Shown in pieces: positions 10,424 through 19,169 of a DNA stretch of 64,000 bases. Where the stretch lies: contig NZ_BCQF01000001.1 in assembly GCF_001544295.1 (NCBI RefSeq), positions 158,320 to 222,319 of the forward strand, written 5' to 3'. The translations under genes were made by a program, and so were the position numbers. This DNA comes from Enterococcus pseudoavium NBRC 100491. Its GTDB lineage: Bacteria > Bacillota > Bacilli > Lactobacillales > Enterococcaceae. Position 1 is the stretch's first letter, and every line of letters begins with the position of its first letter. The notes under the pieces were generated by a model. That model was not told the DNA's origin, ran no database searches, and was given only the letters and a program-made list of their open reading frames with translations.

Positions 10424-10437
10424 CGAACAAACATTCG
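10424..10437 (-). promoter_or_regulatory. LexA (DinR) box of recA
   Basis: CGAACAAACATTCG matches the Gram-positive SOS box CGAACRNRYGTTYG at every defined position except one (A for G). On the minus strand it overlaps a candidate -35 TTGTTC, followed after 18 bases by TGATAT, so LexA binding would block the recA promoter. Confidence 0.85.
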
Positions 10438-10442
10438 CGTTT

Positions 10443-11690
10443 TTAATTTTTATTTAGAATTGCTCGCCGGACCAAATCCAATCCCTTCATCACAGAGCTA
10501 TGACGAACATATGAACGATCCCGAGTGAAATGATTTTCAGTGATAATCGTTTCACCGTCTTTTTGAGCCAAGGCGATGTAAACCGTTCCTTTAGGTTTTC
10601 CTTCTAAGTCAGTTGGGCCAGCTACGCCGGTGAAAGATAAGGCATAATCGGTCGCAGCCAGACGCAATGCCGCTTCCGCCATTTCTTTTGCACACTCTTC
10701 ACTGACGACGCCAAATTGTTCTAATAGCCCTGGATCGATACCTAAAAAGCGGGATTTGGTTTCTTTAGAATAGGTCACAAAACCACCAGGAAAGACCTCA
10801 GATACGCCAGGAATCGTTCCTAAAGTCGCTTGAAACTCACCAGCAGTCAAACTTTCGGCTGCTGTGATGCTTAAATTCTTTTCTCTTAATAAATTCACTA
10901 CAACTTCAACTAGACTGTTCTCTTCCCCATAACCGTAGAAAAAGGCTCCAACTTTTGCCATGATTTCGGTCTCTGCCTGATCTAACAACGTTTTGGCTGA
11001 TAGCTCATCTTCAGTCTTAGCGGTAATTCGTAGGGTCACTTCATTCGGCTTGGCATAAGGCGCAATCGTCGGATTTGACTGATGTTCGATCATTTCTGCT
11101 AAATCCGTTACTAATTGCGATTCCCCGATGCCAAAGAAACGTAGTACACGGGAAGTCAATTTTTCTGCTGATGGAAATTCCTTTTCTAGTAATGGTCGCG
11201 CTTGCTCCAAAAACATTGGTTTCAATTCACTTGGTGGTCCGGGCAATAAGATATAATTATTCTTCTCCCCTTTATATAGACAGCCAATCGCTAAGCCGGT
11301 TCGGTTCGGTAAGGCGATCCCATCCTGTAACGTCTCGATTTGCCTTAAGTTATTTGGTGTCATGGTGCTTTGACGTTGGGCAAAGAAGTCCTGTAACGCT
11401 ACTAACCCAGCTTGATTTTGAACCAGTGGGACACCTACATGATCGGCTAAAACATTTTTCGTTAAATCATCATCCGTTGGCCCCAACCCACCACACAAAA
11501 TAATCAATTCACTGCGAGTATCGGCTAGCTGCAACAATTCTTCTAAACGTTGGGGATTATCCCCTACAACTGTATGATAATAGACTTCGACACCCATATC
11601 TGCTAATTTTTCTGACAAGAAGGTGGCATTCGTATTCACAACTTGCCCCAATAAAAGTTCTGTCCCTACAGCAATAATTTCTGCTTTCAT
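10443..11690 (-). CDS. cinA: CinA: ADP-ribose pyrophosphatase / NMN deamidase
   Basis: This 415-residue two-domain cytosolic protein recycles pyridine nucleotides and was named for competence or damage induction. The N-terminal MoaB/Mog-like domain (about 1-170) has [14 protein letters not shown] and [12 protein letters not shown]. The C-terminal PncC amidase domain (about 255-412) has [14 protein letters not shown] and SFTGVAGP. It sits immediately upstream of recA; the recA LexA box lies in the gap. A terminator separates it from pgsA, so it probably starts its own transcript. Confidence 0.95.
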   Translation of the reverse strand: MKAEIIAVGTELLLGQVVNTNATFLSEKLADMGVEVYYHTVVGDNPQRLEELLQLADTRSELIILCGGLGPTDDDLTKNVLADHVGVPLVQNQAGLVALQDFFAQRQSTMTPNNLRQIETLQDGIALPNRTGLAIGCLYKGEKNNYILLPGPPSELKPMFLEQARPLLEKEFPSAEKLTSRVLRFFGIGESQLVTDLAEMIEHQSNPTIAPYAKPNEVTLRITAKTEDELSAKTLLDQAETEIMAKVGAFFYGYGEENSLVEVVVNLLREKNLSITAAESLTAGEFQATLGTIPGVSEVFPGGFVTYSKETKSRFLGIDPGLLEQFGVVSEECAKEMAEAALRLAATDYALSFTGVAGPTDLEGKPKGTVYIALAQKDGETIITENHFTRDRSYVRHSSVMKGLDLVRRAILNKN

Positions 11691-11739
11691 TTCTTCCTCT
11701 TCTTTCTAAGATACGCCATTTTTTCTCAACTATAACAGA

Positions 11740-11788
11740 AAAAAACGATCAGAACGATAGATTTTCCACCGTGCTGACCGTCTTTTTT
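11740..11788 (-). terminator. Terminator after pgsA
   Basis: The stem CGGTCAGCACG / CGTTCTGATCG (one mismatch) is followed by seven T on the minus strand, directly after the pgsA stop. Confidence 0.75.
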
Positions 11789-12368
11789 ACATTGATCCTT
11801 TAAAAAGCGCTGTGTTTTTGGCAAAGTAGTCATAGCCTGAATAAACGGTGAAGAATAAGCAGACGTATAACATGATTTGATCCATTGGAATTCCGATAAA
11901 ATTAAAAGGGACATTGTTTAAGTACAGCAGTACGATCCCAACCATTTGAGTAGCCGTTTTGATTTTCCCAGGCATAGCTGCCGCCATCACACCGCCACCT
12001 TGCTCTACGATTAATAACCGTAAACCCGTTACTGCTAACTCGCGACAAACGATGATCGCAATCACCCAAGCAGGGGCTTTGCCTTGTTCGACTAAAATAA
12101 TGAAGGCTGTCATCACCAACATTTTATCAGCTAACGGGTCGGCAAACTTCCCGAAGTTTGTCACTAATCCCCGGGCACGAGCGATCTTGCCATCTAAATG
12201 GTCTGTATAACTAGCTAATGCGAAGATAATTGCACCTACCAGCTGAGTCACAGCCAAACTTGTATTACCAACTTGCAAAGTTCCCCAATCCCAAGGGGCT
12301 AAAACGATCACCATAAACAAAGGAATCATAAAGATCCGAATGACCGTCAATTTATTTGGTAAATTCAT
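11787..12368 (-). CDS. pgsA: CDP-diacylglycerol-glycerol-3-phosphate phosphatidyltransferase
   Basis: This 193-residue membrane enzyme makes phosphatidylglycerol-phosphate, the committed step to phosphatidylglycerol (the lipid that MprF modifies). The CDP-alcohol phosphotransferase motif D-G-x2-A-R-x8-G-x3-D-x3-D is present within DHLDGKIARARG...GKFADPLADKML (about residues 57-85). Four to five membrane segments. It follows the RodZ-like gene at 29 bases and ends the leftward unit. Confidence 0.95.
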   Translation of the reverse strand: MNLPNKLTVIRIFMIPLFMVIVLAPWDWGTLQVGNTSLAVTQLVGAIIFALASYTDHLDGKIARARGLVTNFGKFADPLADKMLVMTAFIILVEQGKAPAWVIAIIVCRELAVTGLRLLIVEQGGGVMAAAMPGKIKTATQMVGIVLLYLNNVPFNFIGIPMDQIMLYVCLFFTVYSGYDYFAKNTALFKGSM

Positions 12369-12397
12369 TATTGTTTCCTCCTAATCCTATTAACCGG

Positions 12398-13258
12398 TTA
12401 AGACGCATAAGCAACATTCAACGTCACATTTTTTTGCAGTAACGAATCCCCCGGCTGGAAGTCAAGCCCTTGATCGTTAACTTTGATTTCAGCGTACTTC
12501 GCTATCCCAACAGTGAGAACCGCTTGTGCGGCATCCGCAGGTAATTCAGTCGTTTGGGATTCGCCTGGCTGTAGCGTATATTGATACACCAATGCTCCAT
12601 TGATCTGGACACCAACCCACACACGTTCTTTCCCAGTGAAAGTGATTTTTAGCGGTTTCTCCGCATGCTCCACTTTCATCGTTGCGGCATTGGCGGTATT
12701 GTTCTCCATCGATAAAGCCATTTTTGGTTTTTCCGGTGGCTTCGACGATTCTACCGGTTTAGGTTGCGAAGAGACCTTCTCCGGCGTGGTCGAAGAGACG
12801 CCAGAACGTTCTACTTGGACAGAACTACTTTCGGGAATGATTGCAGTTTCTTGATGATCTAACCAAGTCATGTAGCCTACCACCGCGATAATCGCTAACG
12901 CCACCAAGCCCAAGACAATCATCGGCAAGGTTGCTTCGAAACGGGCCCGATTAGGGTTTCCAGTATGTTTATTTTTCCTAAGTCCCTCTACTGTTTCCAG
13001 TTCTGGATAAGAAGGTAATGGCCGATCTTTGCCATCTAACACATCGATTAAATGAGCGCCGTCAAGATTTACTTCATCAGCATATTGGCGAATAAATGTC
13101 CGCAAATAATAATCACTAGGCAATTCTTGAAAATCGTTTTCCTCAATTGCCAGCAAATAACGCTTTTGAATTTTCGTGCGCTGTTGCAGCTCATCTAAAC
13201 TGATTTTTTTATCGATCCGGGCTTTGCGTAACGTTTCTCCAATATTAATACTCGCCAC
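12398..13258 (-). CDS. rodZ: RodZ-like helix-turn-helix membrane protein (YmfM)
   Basis: This 286-residue bitopic protein is the likely RodZ equivalent, linking the cytoskeleton to cell-wall growth. An N-terminal Xre-type HTH (about 8-75: GETLRKARIDKKISLDELQQ) lies in the cytoplasm. A membrane helix (about 112-132) is followed by a Ser/Pro-rich linker and a C-terminal DUF4115 beta domain (about 190-284). Located between ymfI and pgsA, as in Bacillus. It has its own upstream region containing copy A of the intergenic element. Confidence 0.85.
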   Translation of the reverse strand: MASINIGETLRKARIDKKISLDELQQRTKIQKRYLLAIEENDFQELPSDYYLRTFIRQYADEVNLDGAHLIDVLDGKDRPLPSYPELETVEGLRKNKHTGNPNRARFEATLPMIVLGLVALAIIAVVGYMTWLDHQETAIIPESSSVQVERSGVSSTTPEKVSSQPKPVESSKPPEKPKMALSMENNTANAATMKVEHAEKPLKITFTGKERVWVGVQINGALVYQYTLQPGESQTTELPADAAQAVLTVGIAKYAEIKVNDQGLDFQPGDSLLQKNVTLNVAYAS

Positions 13259-13332
13259 TTGCTTCTCTACTCCTAATTCGTATTAAAGTACTTATTTTCT
13301 CTCAATGAAAAAAACAAAGGTTATTTCCATAC

Positions 13333-13446
13333 CATCTATCAGCCAACTAGCCATGTTAAATCAAACTAACTCCTGTTAGAAATGGTCTTTTCCAAAATCA
13401 CTGAAAATACTTTCATCTTTGTTTGGCATCCGATTCCACTAATCAC
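13333..13446 (-). repeat. Intergenic element, copy A (upstream of rodZ)
   Basis: Read on the minus strand, this stretch shares ordered blocks with copy B at 16857-16949: ATTAGTGGAATC, GATGAAAGT, TTTCTAACAGGAG and CATGGCTAGTTGG. It ends about 75 bases upstream of the rodZ start. Similarity judged by eye. Confidence 0.5.
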
Positions 13447-13514
13447 AATAAATTACCAAGTGGAACTCACAAAGTTGACGGGACATTTTCATTCAGCTTA
13501 AAGCCGTCGCTTTC

Positions 13515-14240
13515 TTATTCCATCCAGCCGCCAGCGACAGGTAAAACAATCCCCGTCGTATAGCTAGCCTCTTTAGAAAACAAGTACAGACAAGCTGCCG
13601 CAATTTCTTTTGGGTCGGCTAAGCGTCCCAAAGGAATCTCCGCTTTTAAATCCTGTAACTCCTGCGGCTCCCAATTATCATTCATTTTTGTTTGTACGGC
13701 GCCAGGAGCGACTACATTGACCGTAATCCCTAAGGTCGCCACTTCCTTGGCGTAGGCTTTTGCGAAGGCCTCCTGAGCACCTTTTACAGCGCTATAAACA
13801 GTCTCCATACTACTGCCTCGGTGTCCATAGACTGAGCCAATAAAAACAACTCGCCCATTGCTGCCAACCGCCAGCTTATTCTGCAGTCCTTGCAACAATA
13901 GCAGCGGGGTCTTCAAATGGACTTGCCACAAGGCTTCCATCTGGTCTGCTTTAGTTTCCGGTAATAGCTCGTAAAAAGTAAATCCCGACGCAAAAACAAT
14001 TCCATCTACCTGAAATAATTGGTCTAGAAAGCGTGGAATTTCTGCTTCTTTCAACATGTCTAAGGATACCATAAAAAAATCTTGCTGAGGATAACGTTTC
14101 TGTAAGTCTGAAACGAAATTTAAAACTTTTTCTTTTTGCTGATTATAGTGGCAGTAGAGCGACCAGCCTTGTCCAGCTAATTTTTCACAAACAGACTGAC
14201 CAATATCTCCGCTGGCCCCCATTACTAAGGCATAAGGCAT
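13515..14240 (-). CDS. ymfI: SDR-family oxidoreductase YmfI
   Basis: This 241-residue short-chain dehydrogenase has the NAD(P) loop GASGDIGQSV near the N-terminus, a catalytic YSAVKGA (Tyr-x3-Lys) and C-terminal GIVLPVAGGW. Substrate unknown; it resembles FabG but travels with the YmfF/YmfH peptidase pair. The longest open frame would begin inside ymfH, but ATG at 14238-14240 has AAGGAGG upstream and gives the normal N-terminus, one base after the ymfH stop. It is the last gene of ymfF-ymfH-ymfI. Confidence 0.88.
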   Translation of the reverse strand: MPYALVMGASGDIGQSVCEKLAGQGWSLYCHYNQQKEKVLNFVSDLQKRYPQQDFFMVSLDMLKEAEIPRFLDQLFQVDGIVFASGFTFYELLPETKADQMEALWQVHLKTPLLLLQGLQNKLAVGSNGRVVFIGSVYGHRGSSMETVYSAVKGAQEAFAKAYAKEVATLGITVNVVAPGAVQTKMNDNWEPQELQDLKAEIPLGRLADPKEIAAACLYLFSKEASYTTGIVLPVAGGWME

Positions 14241-14241
14241 C

Positions 14242-15534
14242 TTAGGCCTCCTTATCCATATAAAAGCGTGTAAAGGCTGGTTCTTTAATAAATAGTTCAC
14301 CGGCTGCCAAAACATCGGCCAGTGTAATTTCTTGAATAATTTCCGGCATATCAAACAAGGTCCATTCACCAAATAATGTTTGGGTAAATTGATTGGCGAC
14401 ATATTCTAATGAATTTAATGATTGGAAGTATTTTCCTAACATTTTTTTCTTTAACAAAGCCAGATTTTTTTCATTAATCTCAGGGTCACTAGAAAAGTGC
14501 AACAAAATCTCTGATAGGCGATCGGCTAGTTTTTGGGGTTCTTCGCTATCACCACCGAAATCAGCAAAATAGAAGCTACGATCCATTGAAAATTCATAAC
14601 CGAAACTATCGTCCAATAACCCTTCGTTATAAAGACGTAAATAATTCTGTGAGGTAGTTCCCACTAGTAATTGTAGCAACAAATCAATTGAGACTTTAAA
14701 CACCAGCCGCTCCTTGTCATCTTTGGGAAGCTCTGCCAGTCCTTTGATCCCGACAATTGCTTTGGGTACCGTGATTGGCATTTTTTCTTCACTAAGCGGA
14801 ATGATTTCCTCCACGGTCTCTTCTGGAAAACGCCGTTGAATTGGTTCGGGTTGTTCAAAGTTTTTCTTCTCTTGATTTGTACGAATGAACGCCATCAACG
14901 CTTCCGGCTCTAAATTTCCCACAACAAACAGTGTCATGTTGCTGGGATGATAAAAAGTGTTGTAGCAAGTATACAAATCCTCTGCTGTAATCTGGGCAAT
15001 CGAATCAATCGTCCCAGCAATATCAATGTGCAACGGATGCTTTGGATACATATTTTTTAGAATTGCAAAAAACTGCTGCCAGTTTGGATCATCTTGATAC
15101 ATTTGGATTTCTTGACCAATGATTCCTTGTTCTTTTTTCACAGATTCTTCCGTAAAATAAGGCGTTTGAACAAAATCCAATAATGTTGCTAAATTCAATT
15201 CCAGCTGGTCGGTCGTGGAAAATAGATAGCTGGTTCGCGTAAAACTAGTAAAAGCATTGGCTGAAGCACCTTGTTCGCCAAATTTTTGGAACACATCGCC
15301 GTCTTCCTTTTCAAACATCTTATGTTCTAGAAAATGAGCGATGCCATCGGGTACTTTGATGTAATCCGTTCCACCGCGAGGGATGAATTCATTATCGATT
15401 GATCCATAATTCGTACTGAATAAGCCGTACGTCTTATGATAGCCGGCCTTTGGCAATAAATAAACAGTCAGTCCATTCGGCAAGACTTCTTTATATAAAG
15501 TTTCATTGATTTTTTGATACGCTAATTTATCCAT
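14242..15534 (-). CDS. ymfH: M16-family zinc peptidase YmfH
   Basis: This 430-residue insulinase-type peptidase has the inverted zinc motif HxxEH (AHFLEHKMFE, about residue 70) followed by the usual downstream Glu region, so it is probably the catalytic partner of YmfF. Start: the first ATG of the open frame (15549) contains the SD itself (ATGGAGGAC), so the ATG at 15532-15534 is chosen. It overlaps the end of ymfF by eight bases. Substrate unknown; homologues in Bacillus sit beside the same genes. Confidence 0.9.
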   Translation of the reverse strand: MDKLAYQKINETLYKEVLPNGLTVYLLPKAGYHKTYGLFSTNYGSIDNEFIPRGGTDYIKVPDGIAHFLEHKMFEKEDGDVFQKFGEQGASANAFTSFTRTSYLFSTTDQLELNLATLLDFVQTPYFTEESVKKEQGIIGQEIQMYQDDPNWQQFFAILKNMYPKHPLHIDIAGTIDSIAQITAEDLYTCYNTFYHPSNMTLFVVGNLEPEALMAFIRTNQEKKNFEQPEPIQRRFPEETVEEIIPLSEEKMPITVPKAIVGIKGLAELPKDDKERLVFKVSIDLLLQLLVGTTSQNYLRLYNEGLLDDSFGYEFSMDRSFYFADFGGDSEEPQKLADRLSEILLHFSSDPEINEKNLALLKKKMLGKYFQSLNSLEYVANQFTQTLFGEWTLFDMPEIIQEITLADVLAAGELFIKEPAFTRFYMDKEA

Positions 15535-16789
15535 TTTGCTGTCCTCCATCTAAAAAGAAGATTGCTTGCAAACGAATTTTTTTCGCAACTTTTTGCACAT
15601 CTTCTGGTGTCACAGCTGCCAAACGTCGTAGCCATTCTTCGTCTGTCAGTTTACTTTGCGGCAACCACTGGGCCAAATAGGTCGTCTCAATCGTATTTTG
15701 CATACTATCTAGGCCTAGTAAATAATGATTTTTCAGCATCGCCTTTGTTTGCTGGAAGGCCAATTCCGTAAAGTTTCCTTTTTGCAGTTCAATTAATTGT
15801 TCCCCAATTAAATGCAAAACTTTTTCGCGATTTTGGCCATTAATTCCCGTTTGAACTTGCAAATAACCGCGGAAGGTATCAAGGGAACTCGATGCATAAT
15901 ACGCCAGACTCGCTTTTTCGCGAACATTCATAAATAATTTTGAATGAGGAAAACCGCCAAATAATCCGTTAAAGACTAACAAGGCAAAACGATCGGTGTC
16001 TTCGTAATAAACATCCGTTGCATACGCTAAGTTCAATTTCGCTTGGGTCACAGGTTCTTGCACTTGCTGTTCACGGATCACATTGTCATTTATTTGCGAA
16101 TAGTAAATCTCTGGAGAACGTTCTTCCCGCGCTTTAAAGGGCAACCCTTTAAATAGCTCAGCGATTTCCGCTTCTTCCACGTCGCCAATCACAAACAGAT
16201 CCACTTGATCCTGATCAATCATTTCTTGATAATAAGCAGCTAATCCATCACTTGTTTCCGCAACCAGATCTACCACTGTCCCAAAGCTCGGTAATTTTTG
16301 TGCTTCATCGGTGAAGTAAGTCTCCTTAATCTTCAAAGAAGCCATCGTTTGTTTATCTTCTTGTAAAGTCTCAATATAACTTTTTAGATTTTCTTTTTCT
16401 AATTGAAACGTCTGTTCATCAAATTTCCCGTTACGGATATTGGGATAAAACAAAACTTCACGTAAAAAATCCAGTGCTGCCGGCAATAGTTGTGGATCAT
16501 CCACATATTTACCATTGACGACGCCTAAACCGACATCTAGCCAATGCAAATTGCCCTTTCGTCCCACATTTAAACCAAAACTGGCACCATAAAGATCTGC
16601 CAGTTGCGCACTCAACTGTGTCTGATCTGGATAGCGCAGAGAGTTCGTCTCCAATAAATTGGCTAAAAGTGCTCGCTTGGTCATGATTTCTTTTGTTAAA
16701 CGGGTAGTGAAACGCCCGTAGATTTGGATCGTTTTATATTTTTGAGTCGCAATCACGTGCAATCGCACGCCCTTTTTAAGTTCGATCAT
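15527..16789 (-). CDS. ymfF: M16-family peptidase-like protein YmfF (non-catalytic)
   Basis: This 420-residue protein has the M16 two-domain fold (NVREKASLAYYASSSLDTFRG is a hallmark of the C-terminal half). The place where HxxEH should lie reads ANLLETNSLRYP, without zinc ligands, so it is likely the inactive half of a heterodimer with YmfH. It is the first gene of the three-gene leftward unit and has an intergenic element (copy B) about 70 bases upstream. Confidence 0.87.
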   Translation of the reverse strand: MIELKKGVRLHVIATQKYKTIQIYGRFTTRLTKEIMTKRALLANLLETNSLRYPDQTQLSAQLADLYGASFGLNVGRKGNLHWLDVGLGVVNGKYVDDPQLLPAALDFLREVLFYPNIRNGKFDEQTFQLEKENLKSYIETLQEDKQTMASLKIKETYFTDEAQKLPSFGTVVDLVAETSDGLAAYYQEMIDQDQVDLFVIGDVEEAEIAELFKGLPFKAREERSPEIYYSQINDNVIREQQVQEPVTQAKLNLAYATDVYYEDTDRFALLVFNGLFGGFPHSKLFMNVREKASLAYYASSSLDTFRGYLQVQTGINGQNREKVLHLIGEQLIELQKGNFTELAFQQTKAMLKNHYLLGLDSMQNTIETTYLAQWLPQSKLTDEEWLRRLAAVTPEDVQKVAKKIRLQAIFFLDGGQQNG

Positions 16790-16856
16790 AGTATCGCTCC
16801 TTATTCCTAATATTGTATTTATTTTTCTTGTAGAAAAATAAGTTTGCTGTTCAGAT

Positions 16857-16949
16857 TATCTATCCACCAACTAGTCACGTTCCATTACGCGAACTTCCTT
16901 TTAGAAAAGACTTTTACCCTCGTTTCACGGATGATTTCACTAATTCTAT
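16857..16949 (-). repeat. Intergenic element, copy B (upstream of ymfF)
   Basis: On the minus strand it carries ATTAGTGAAATC, GGGTAAAAGTCTTTTCTAA, AGTTCGCGTAATGG and GTGACTAGTTGGTGGATAG, collinear with copy A. It is 70 bases upstream of the ymfF start. Confidence 0.5.
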
Positions 16950-17065
16950 TAAAATCCGAAGGCGCCTTGATAAGGTTAGACTAGCCGCCCGATTCCTATT
17001 ACTATTTTTCCATAAAAAAAGGCTAGCTAATTCTTATTTGTTAAGGCTAATTATAGCACAGGCGG

Positions 17066-17106
17066 GGGTTAAGGACTGGAATCAGACTTAGTCACTAGCC
17101 CCTTTT
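17066..17106 (+). terminator. Rightward hairpin upstream of mscL
   Basis: GGGGTTA and GACT pair with AGTC and TAGCCCC, followed by TTTTATTT. It looks like an intrinsic terminator but no rightward gene precedes it. It may block read-through or be a leader structure of mscL. Confidence 0.5.
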
Positions 17107-17187
17107 ATTTCTAATTTTTTTCTTCTTTCGCTATACTAAAATCATAGATATAAATTAATCTTTAGTATGGAAGAGAGGAGTGACACG

Positions 17188-17631
17188 ATGATTAAGGAAT
17201 TTAAAGAGTTCTTAATGCGTGGCAATGTCTTAGACTTGGCTGTTGGTGTAGTAATCGGGACTGCCTTTACTGCCATTGTGACGAATGTCGTTGATGGCTT
17301 GATTACCCCACTAGTCGGTTTAATCGTTTCATTATTTACAAAGGGGAAAGATTTAGAAGAAGCCATGTCCGTCTTGGACTGGTCGCCAGTTAAAGGGGTG
17401 ACCTTCGCTTTTGGTGATGTTATCAGTGCTTTAATCACCTTTATTATCACCGGTTTTGTGCTATTTTTAATAGTTAAAGCTGCTAATAAAGCCAAAGATG
17501 CCACTCATAAACATGAAGAACCTGAAATTGCTGTTCCAACTGCCGAAGATTACTTGGCAGATATTCGCGATCTTTTAGTGGAACAAAATAAAATCACTGA
17601 TTTAAAAGAAGACCCAAACACAGACAAATAA
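17188..17631 (+). CDS. mscL: Large-conductance mechanosensitive channel MscL
   Basis: This 147-residue membrane protein forms a pentameric tension-gated pore that releases solutes on sudden osmotic downshift. The N-terminal helix and TM1 (FKEFLMRGNVLDLAVGVVIG, about 4-30) are canonical; TM2 is near 75-100, with a charged cytoplasmic C-terminus. The first in-frame ATG (17167) precedes the SD (GAGAGGAG), so ATG 17188 is chosen. Monocistronic. Confidence 0.95.
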   Translation: MIKEFKEFLMRGNVLDLAVGVVIGTAFTAIVTNVVDGLITPLVGLIVSLFTKGKDLEEAMSVLDWSPVKGVTFAFGDVISALITFIITGFVLFLIVKAANKAKDATHKHEEPEIAVPTAEDYLADIRDLLVEQNKITDLKEDPNTDK

Positions 17632-17661
17632 AAACCATGGAGCACCTGCTCCATGGTTTTT
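17630..17661. terminator. Bidirectional terminator, mscL / veg
   Basis: A perfect 14-base stem AAAAACCATGGAGC / GCTCCATGGTTTTT with a four-base loop lies between convergent genes. Confidence 0.93.
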
Positions 17662-17905
17662 AAATTGCTTCTGTTAAAAATTCGATTTCTACTGTGCGAG
17701 TCAATACATCGGAATAGCTGTATGAAACACGTTCGAAAGAATTTTCTTCTGGATCCAAATCGACAACAAACACTGAAGGATATGTCTCAGTTAAGATTCC
17801 TTTGCGTTGTGTCTGGCGCTTGCGTCCCGTTTGAGCTACAAGCATGATTGGCGCACCAATCCGGTCTTCCAAGTTCTTCTTGATAGACGATAAAGTTGTT
17901 GGCAT
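17660..17905 (-). CDS. veg: Veg family protein
   Basis: This 81-residue small cytosolic protein belongs to the Veg family, highly expressed in Bacillus and linked there to biofilm control. MPTTLSSIKKNLEDRIGAPI and the central GRKRQTQRKGILTETYPSVF are family hallmarks. The GTG at 17914 lies inside the SD, so the ATG at 17903-17905 is the start. A strong promoter precedes it. In Bacillus, veg lies beside ispE; here it is about 14 kb away, next to sigH. Confidence 0.92.
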   Translation of the reverse strand: MPTTLSSIKKNLEDRIGAPIMLVAQTGRKRQTQRKGILTETYPSVFVVDLDPEENSFERVSYSYSDVLTRTVEIEFLTEAI

Positions 17906-17924
17906 ACAGTTCACCTCAATTTAT

Positions 17925-17952
17925 ATTATACCACAAATCCAAAACTTTTCAA
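17925..17952 (-). promoter_or_regulatory. Strong veg promoter
   Basis: -35 TTGAAA (complement of 17947-17952), 16-base spacer, and -10 TATAAT (17925-17930) extended by TGG. This fits the very strong vegetative promoter known for veg. Confidence 0.85.
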
Positions 17953-18011
17953 TGTAGCATAAGATAAAAAGAAATGCAACTTTCTAATCAATTCTGAACT
18001 TGACTGTTAAC

Positions 18012-18569
18012 TTAACTAATCGTGCTGTTAAGTTTTTTCTTTATTTTATTTTTCGTGCGGTTTAATGCATTTTGGACCGCTTTTTCAGGTTCCGCCAAGC
18101 GCTGTGCGATGACATCAGGGTCCTCGCCCTTTAAATAATAATACAAGGACTGTTTTTCTAAATCGGAGAGTGGGATTTCCCCCGCCAGCAGTTGCTCGCT
18201 AATGCAAATATTTTCTTCCATGAATCCATGATATTGAAACTGTTCACTAAAAGCTTCCATTCCGACTTTTTCAATCGAGACCGCTTGTTGCTGCGCCAAT
18301 CGCTTTTTCGCTTGCTGGCGTCGTAAAAGCGACCGAATCCGATTTTCAAAAATCATCTTGTAGTAAAGACCAAACGTCGTCCCACGACCTTGACGATAAC
18401 TATTCATCGCATCATTCAAGGCGATCCGACCTTCTTGCAGCCAATCATCGTAATCAAAATCCCGAATCGCATAACGTGATTGCATACTATAAACAACCGG
18501 TAAATACTGACTAAACATCTTTTCAAAAGTATCCTCATCAAACTCTTTCAAATATGTTGGTTCTTTCAT
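18012..18569 (-). CDS. sigH: SigH/ComX-like sigma factor
   Basis: This 185-residue sigma-70-family protein has region 2 (DDWLQEGRIALNDAMNSY, typical of SigH) at about 45-70 and a region 4 helix-turn-helix near the C-terminus (LYYYLKGEDPDVIAQRLAEP). It follows yacP exactly as sigH does in Bacillus. In non-sporulating relatives this factor is tied to competence; its regulon here is unknown. ATG 18567-18569 is chosen over an upstream frame because GGGGAG precedes it. The expected next genes rpmG, secE and nusG are absent. Confidence 0.85.
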   Translation of the reverse strand: MKEPTYLKEFDEDTFEKMFSQYLPVVYSMQSRYAIRDFDYDDWLQEGRIALNDAMNSYRQGRGTTFGLYYKMIFENRIRSLLRRQQAKKRLAQQQAVSIEKVGMEAFSEQFQYHGFMEENICISEQLLAGEIPLSDLEKQSLYYYLKGEDPDVIAQRLAEPEKAVQNALNRTKNKIKKKLNSTIS

Positions 18570-18641
18570 TTTCCACACTCCCCTCTCAACAATTAAAAGC
18601 ATACACGTTGAGAAGCGTGAAGGGGAAAATAATTCGTCAAT

Positions 18642-19169
18642 TTACTTTTTTTGGCTCAATTCGTCCAGTTTTTGCGACAATTTTTGTAATTGTTCATTAT
18701 TCCAAGGAGAATTGCGGCGAAAATTTTGATAATGCGTATCTTCTGTATCCCCAGTAATCATTGCTTCCGTTTGCTGAACTGACTTGTAGAGTTCACGTGC
18801 CGATGTCCGCAGAGCCCCTTGGGAGAATATCGTCCATTGTTCCGCTAAATCACTTGTCGCTACTGTCACCTGGGTCAAACGATCGTTCAGCTCACCAGCA
18901 ATTCTTTCAATATAACTGTCAGCCGTCTCATCTTCTTTGGTAAAGACCACTGTCAGCTGATATTTTTTATAACTTTGGGTAATCCCCGGCACAAATTGGG
19001 CATCAAAAACAACGATCGTCTCTAAACCTTGATATTTTGCGAAATTAGAAAGGCGAAACAAAAGGGCCTCACGTGCTTCTTCTAAGCGATCTTGATTTTT
19101 CAATGTCGTTAATTCCGGCCATGCACCAATCATGTTGTAACCATCAACGATCAGCAGCTGTTTTTTCAT
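18642..19169 (-). CDS. rae1: NYN-domain endoribonuclease YacP/Rae1
   Basis: This 175-residue cytosolic protein has the PIN-like NYN fold: LLIVDGYNMIGAWPEL at the start, VVFDAQFVPG and KEDETADSYIERI supply the acidic metal-binding residues, and VTVATSDLAEQ closes the site. Bacillus Rae1 cuts mRNA in the ribosomal A site. The ATG shares its A with the rlmB stop TGA, so translation is coupled; a GTG one codon earlier is possible. Confidence 0.9.
   Translation of the reverse strand: MKKQLLIVDGYNMIGAWPELTTLKNQDRLEEAREALLFRLSNFAKYQGLETIVVFDAQFVPGITQSYKKYQLTVVFTKEDETADSYIERIAGELNDRLTQVTVATSDLAEQWTIFSQGALRTSARELYKSVQQTEAMITGDTEDTHYQNFRRNSPWNNEQLQKLSQKLDELSQKK

Larger units (their letters stand above)
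16790..17187. other. Intergenic region, ymfF to mscL
   Basis: This gene-free stretch holds the leftward ymfF promoter area, copy B of the intergenic element, a rightward hairpin (separate entry) and the mscL promoter area; TATACT near 17135 is a plausible -10 for mscL. No open frame worth calling. Confidence 0.5.

Noticed and set aside
11075..11503. 142-codon open frame on the plus strand inside cinA
   Set aside because: It is antisense to a well-conserved gene, has no family motif and no promoter or SD context; it is a shadow of the real frame.
17142..17504. 120-codon minus-strand open frame over mscL
   Set aside because: Antisense to mscL, rich in Ser/Thr/Lys from complement codons, no SD; a shadow.
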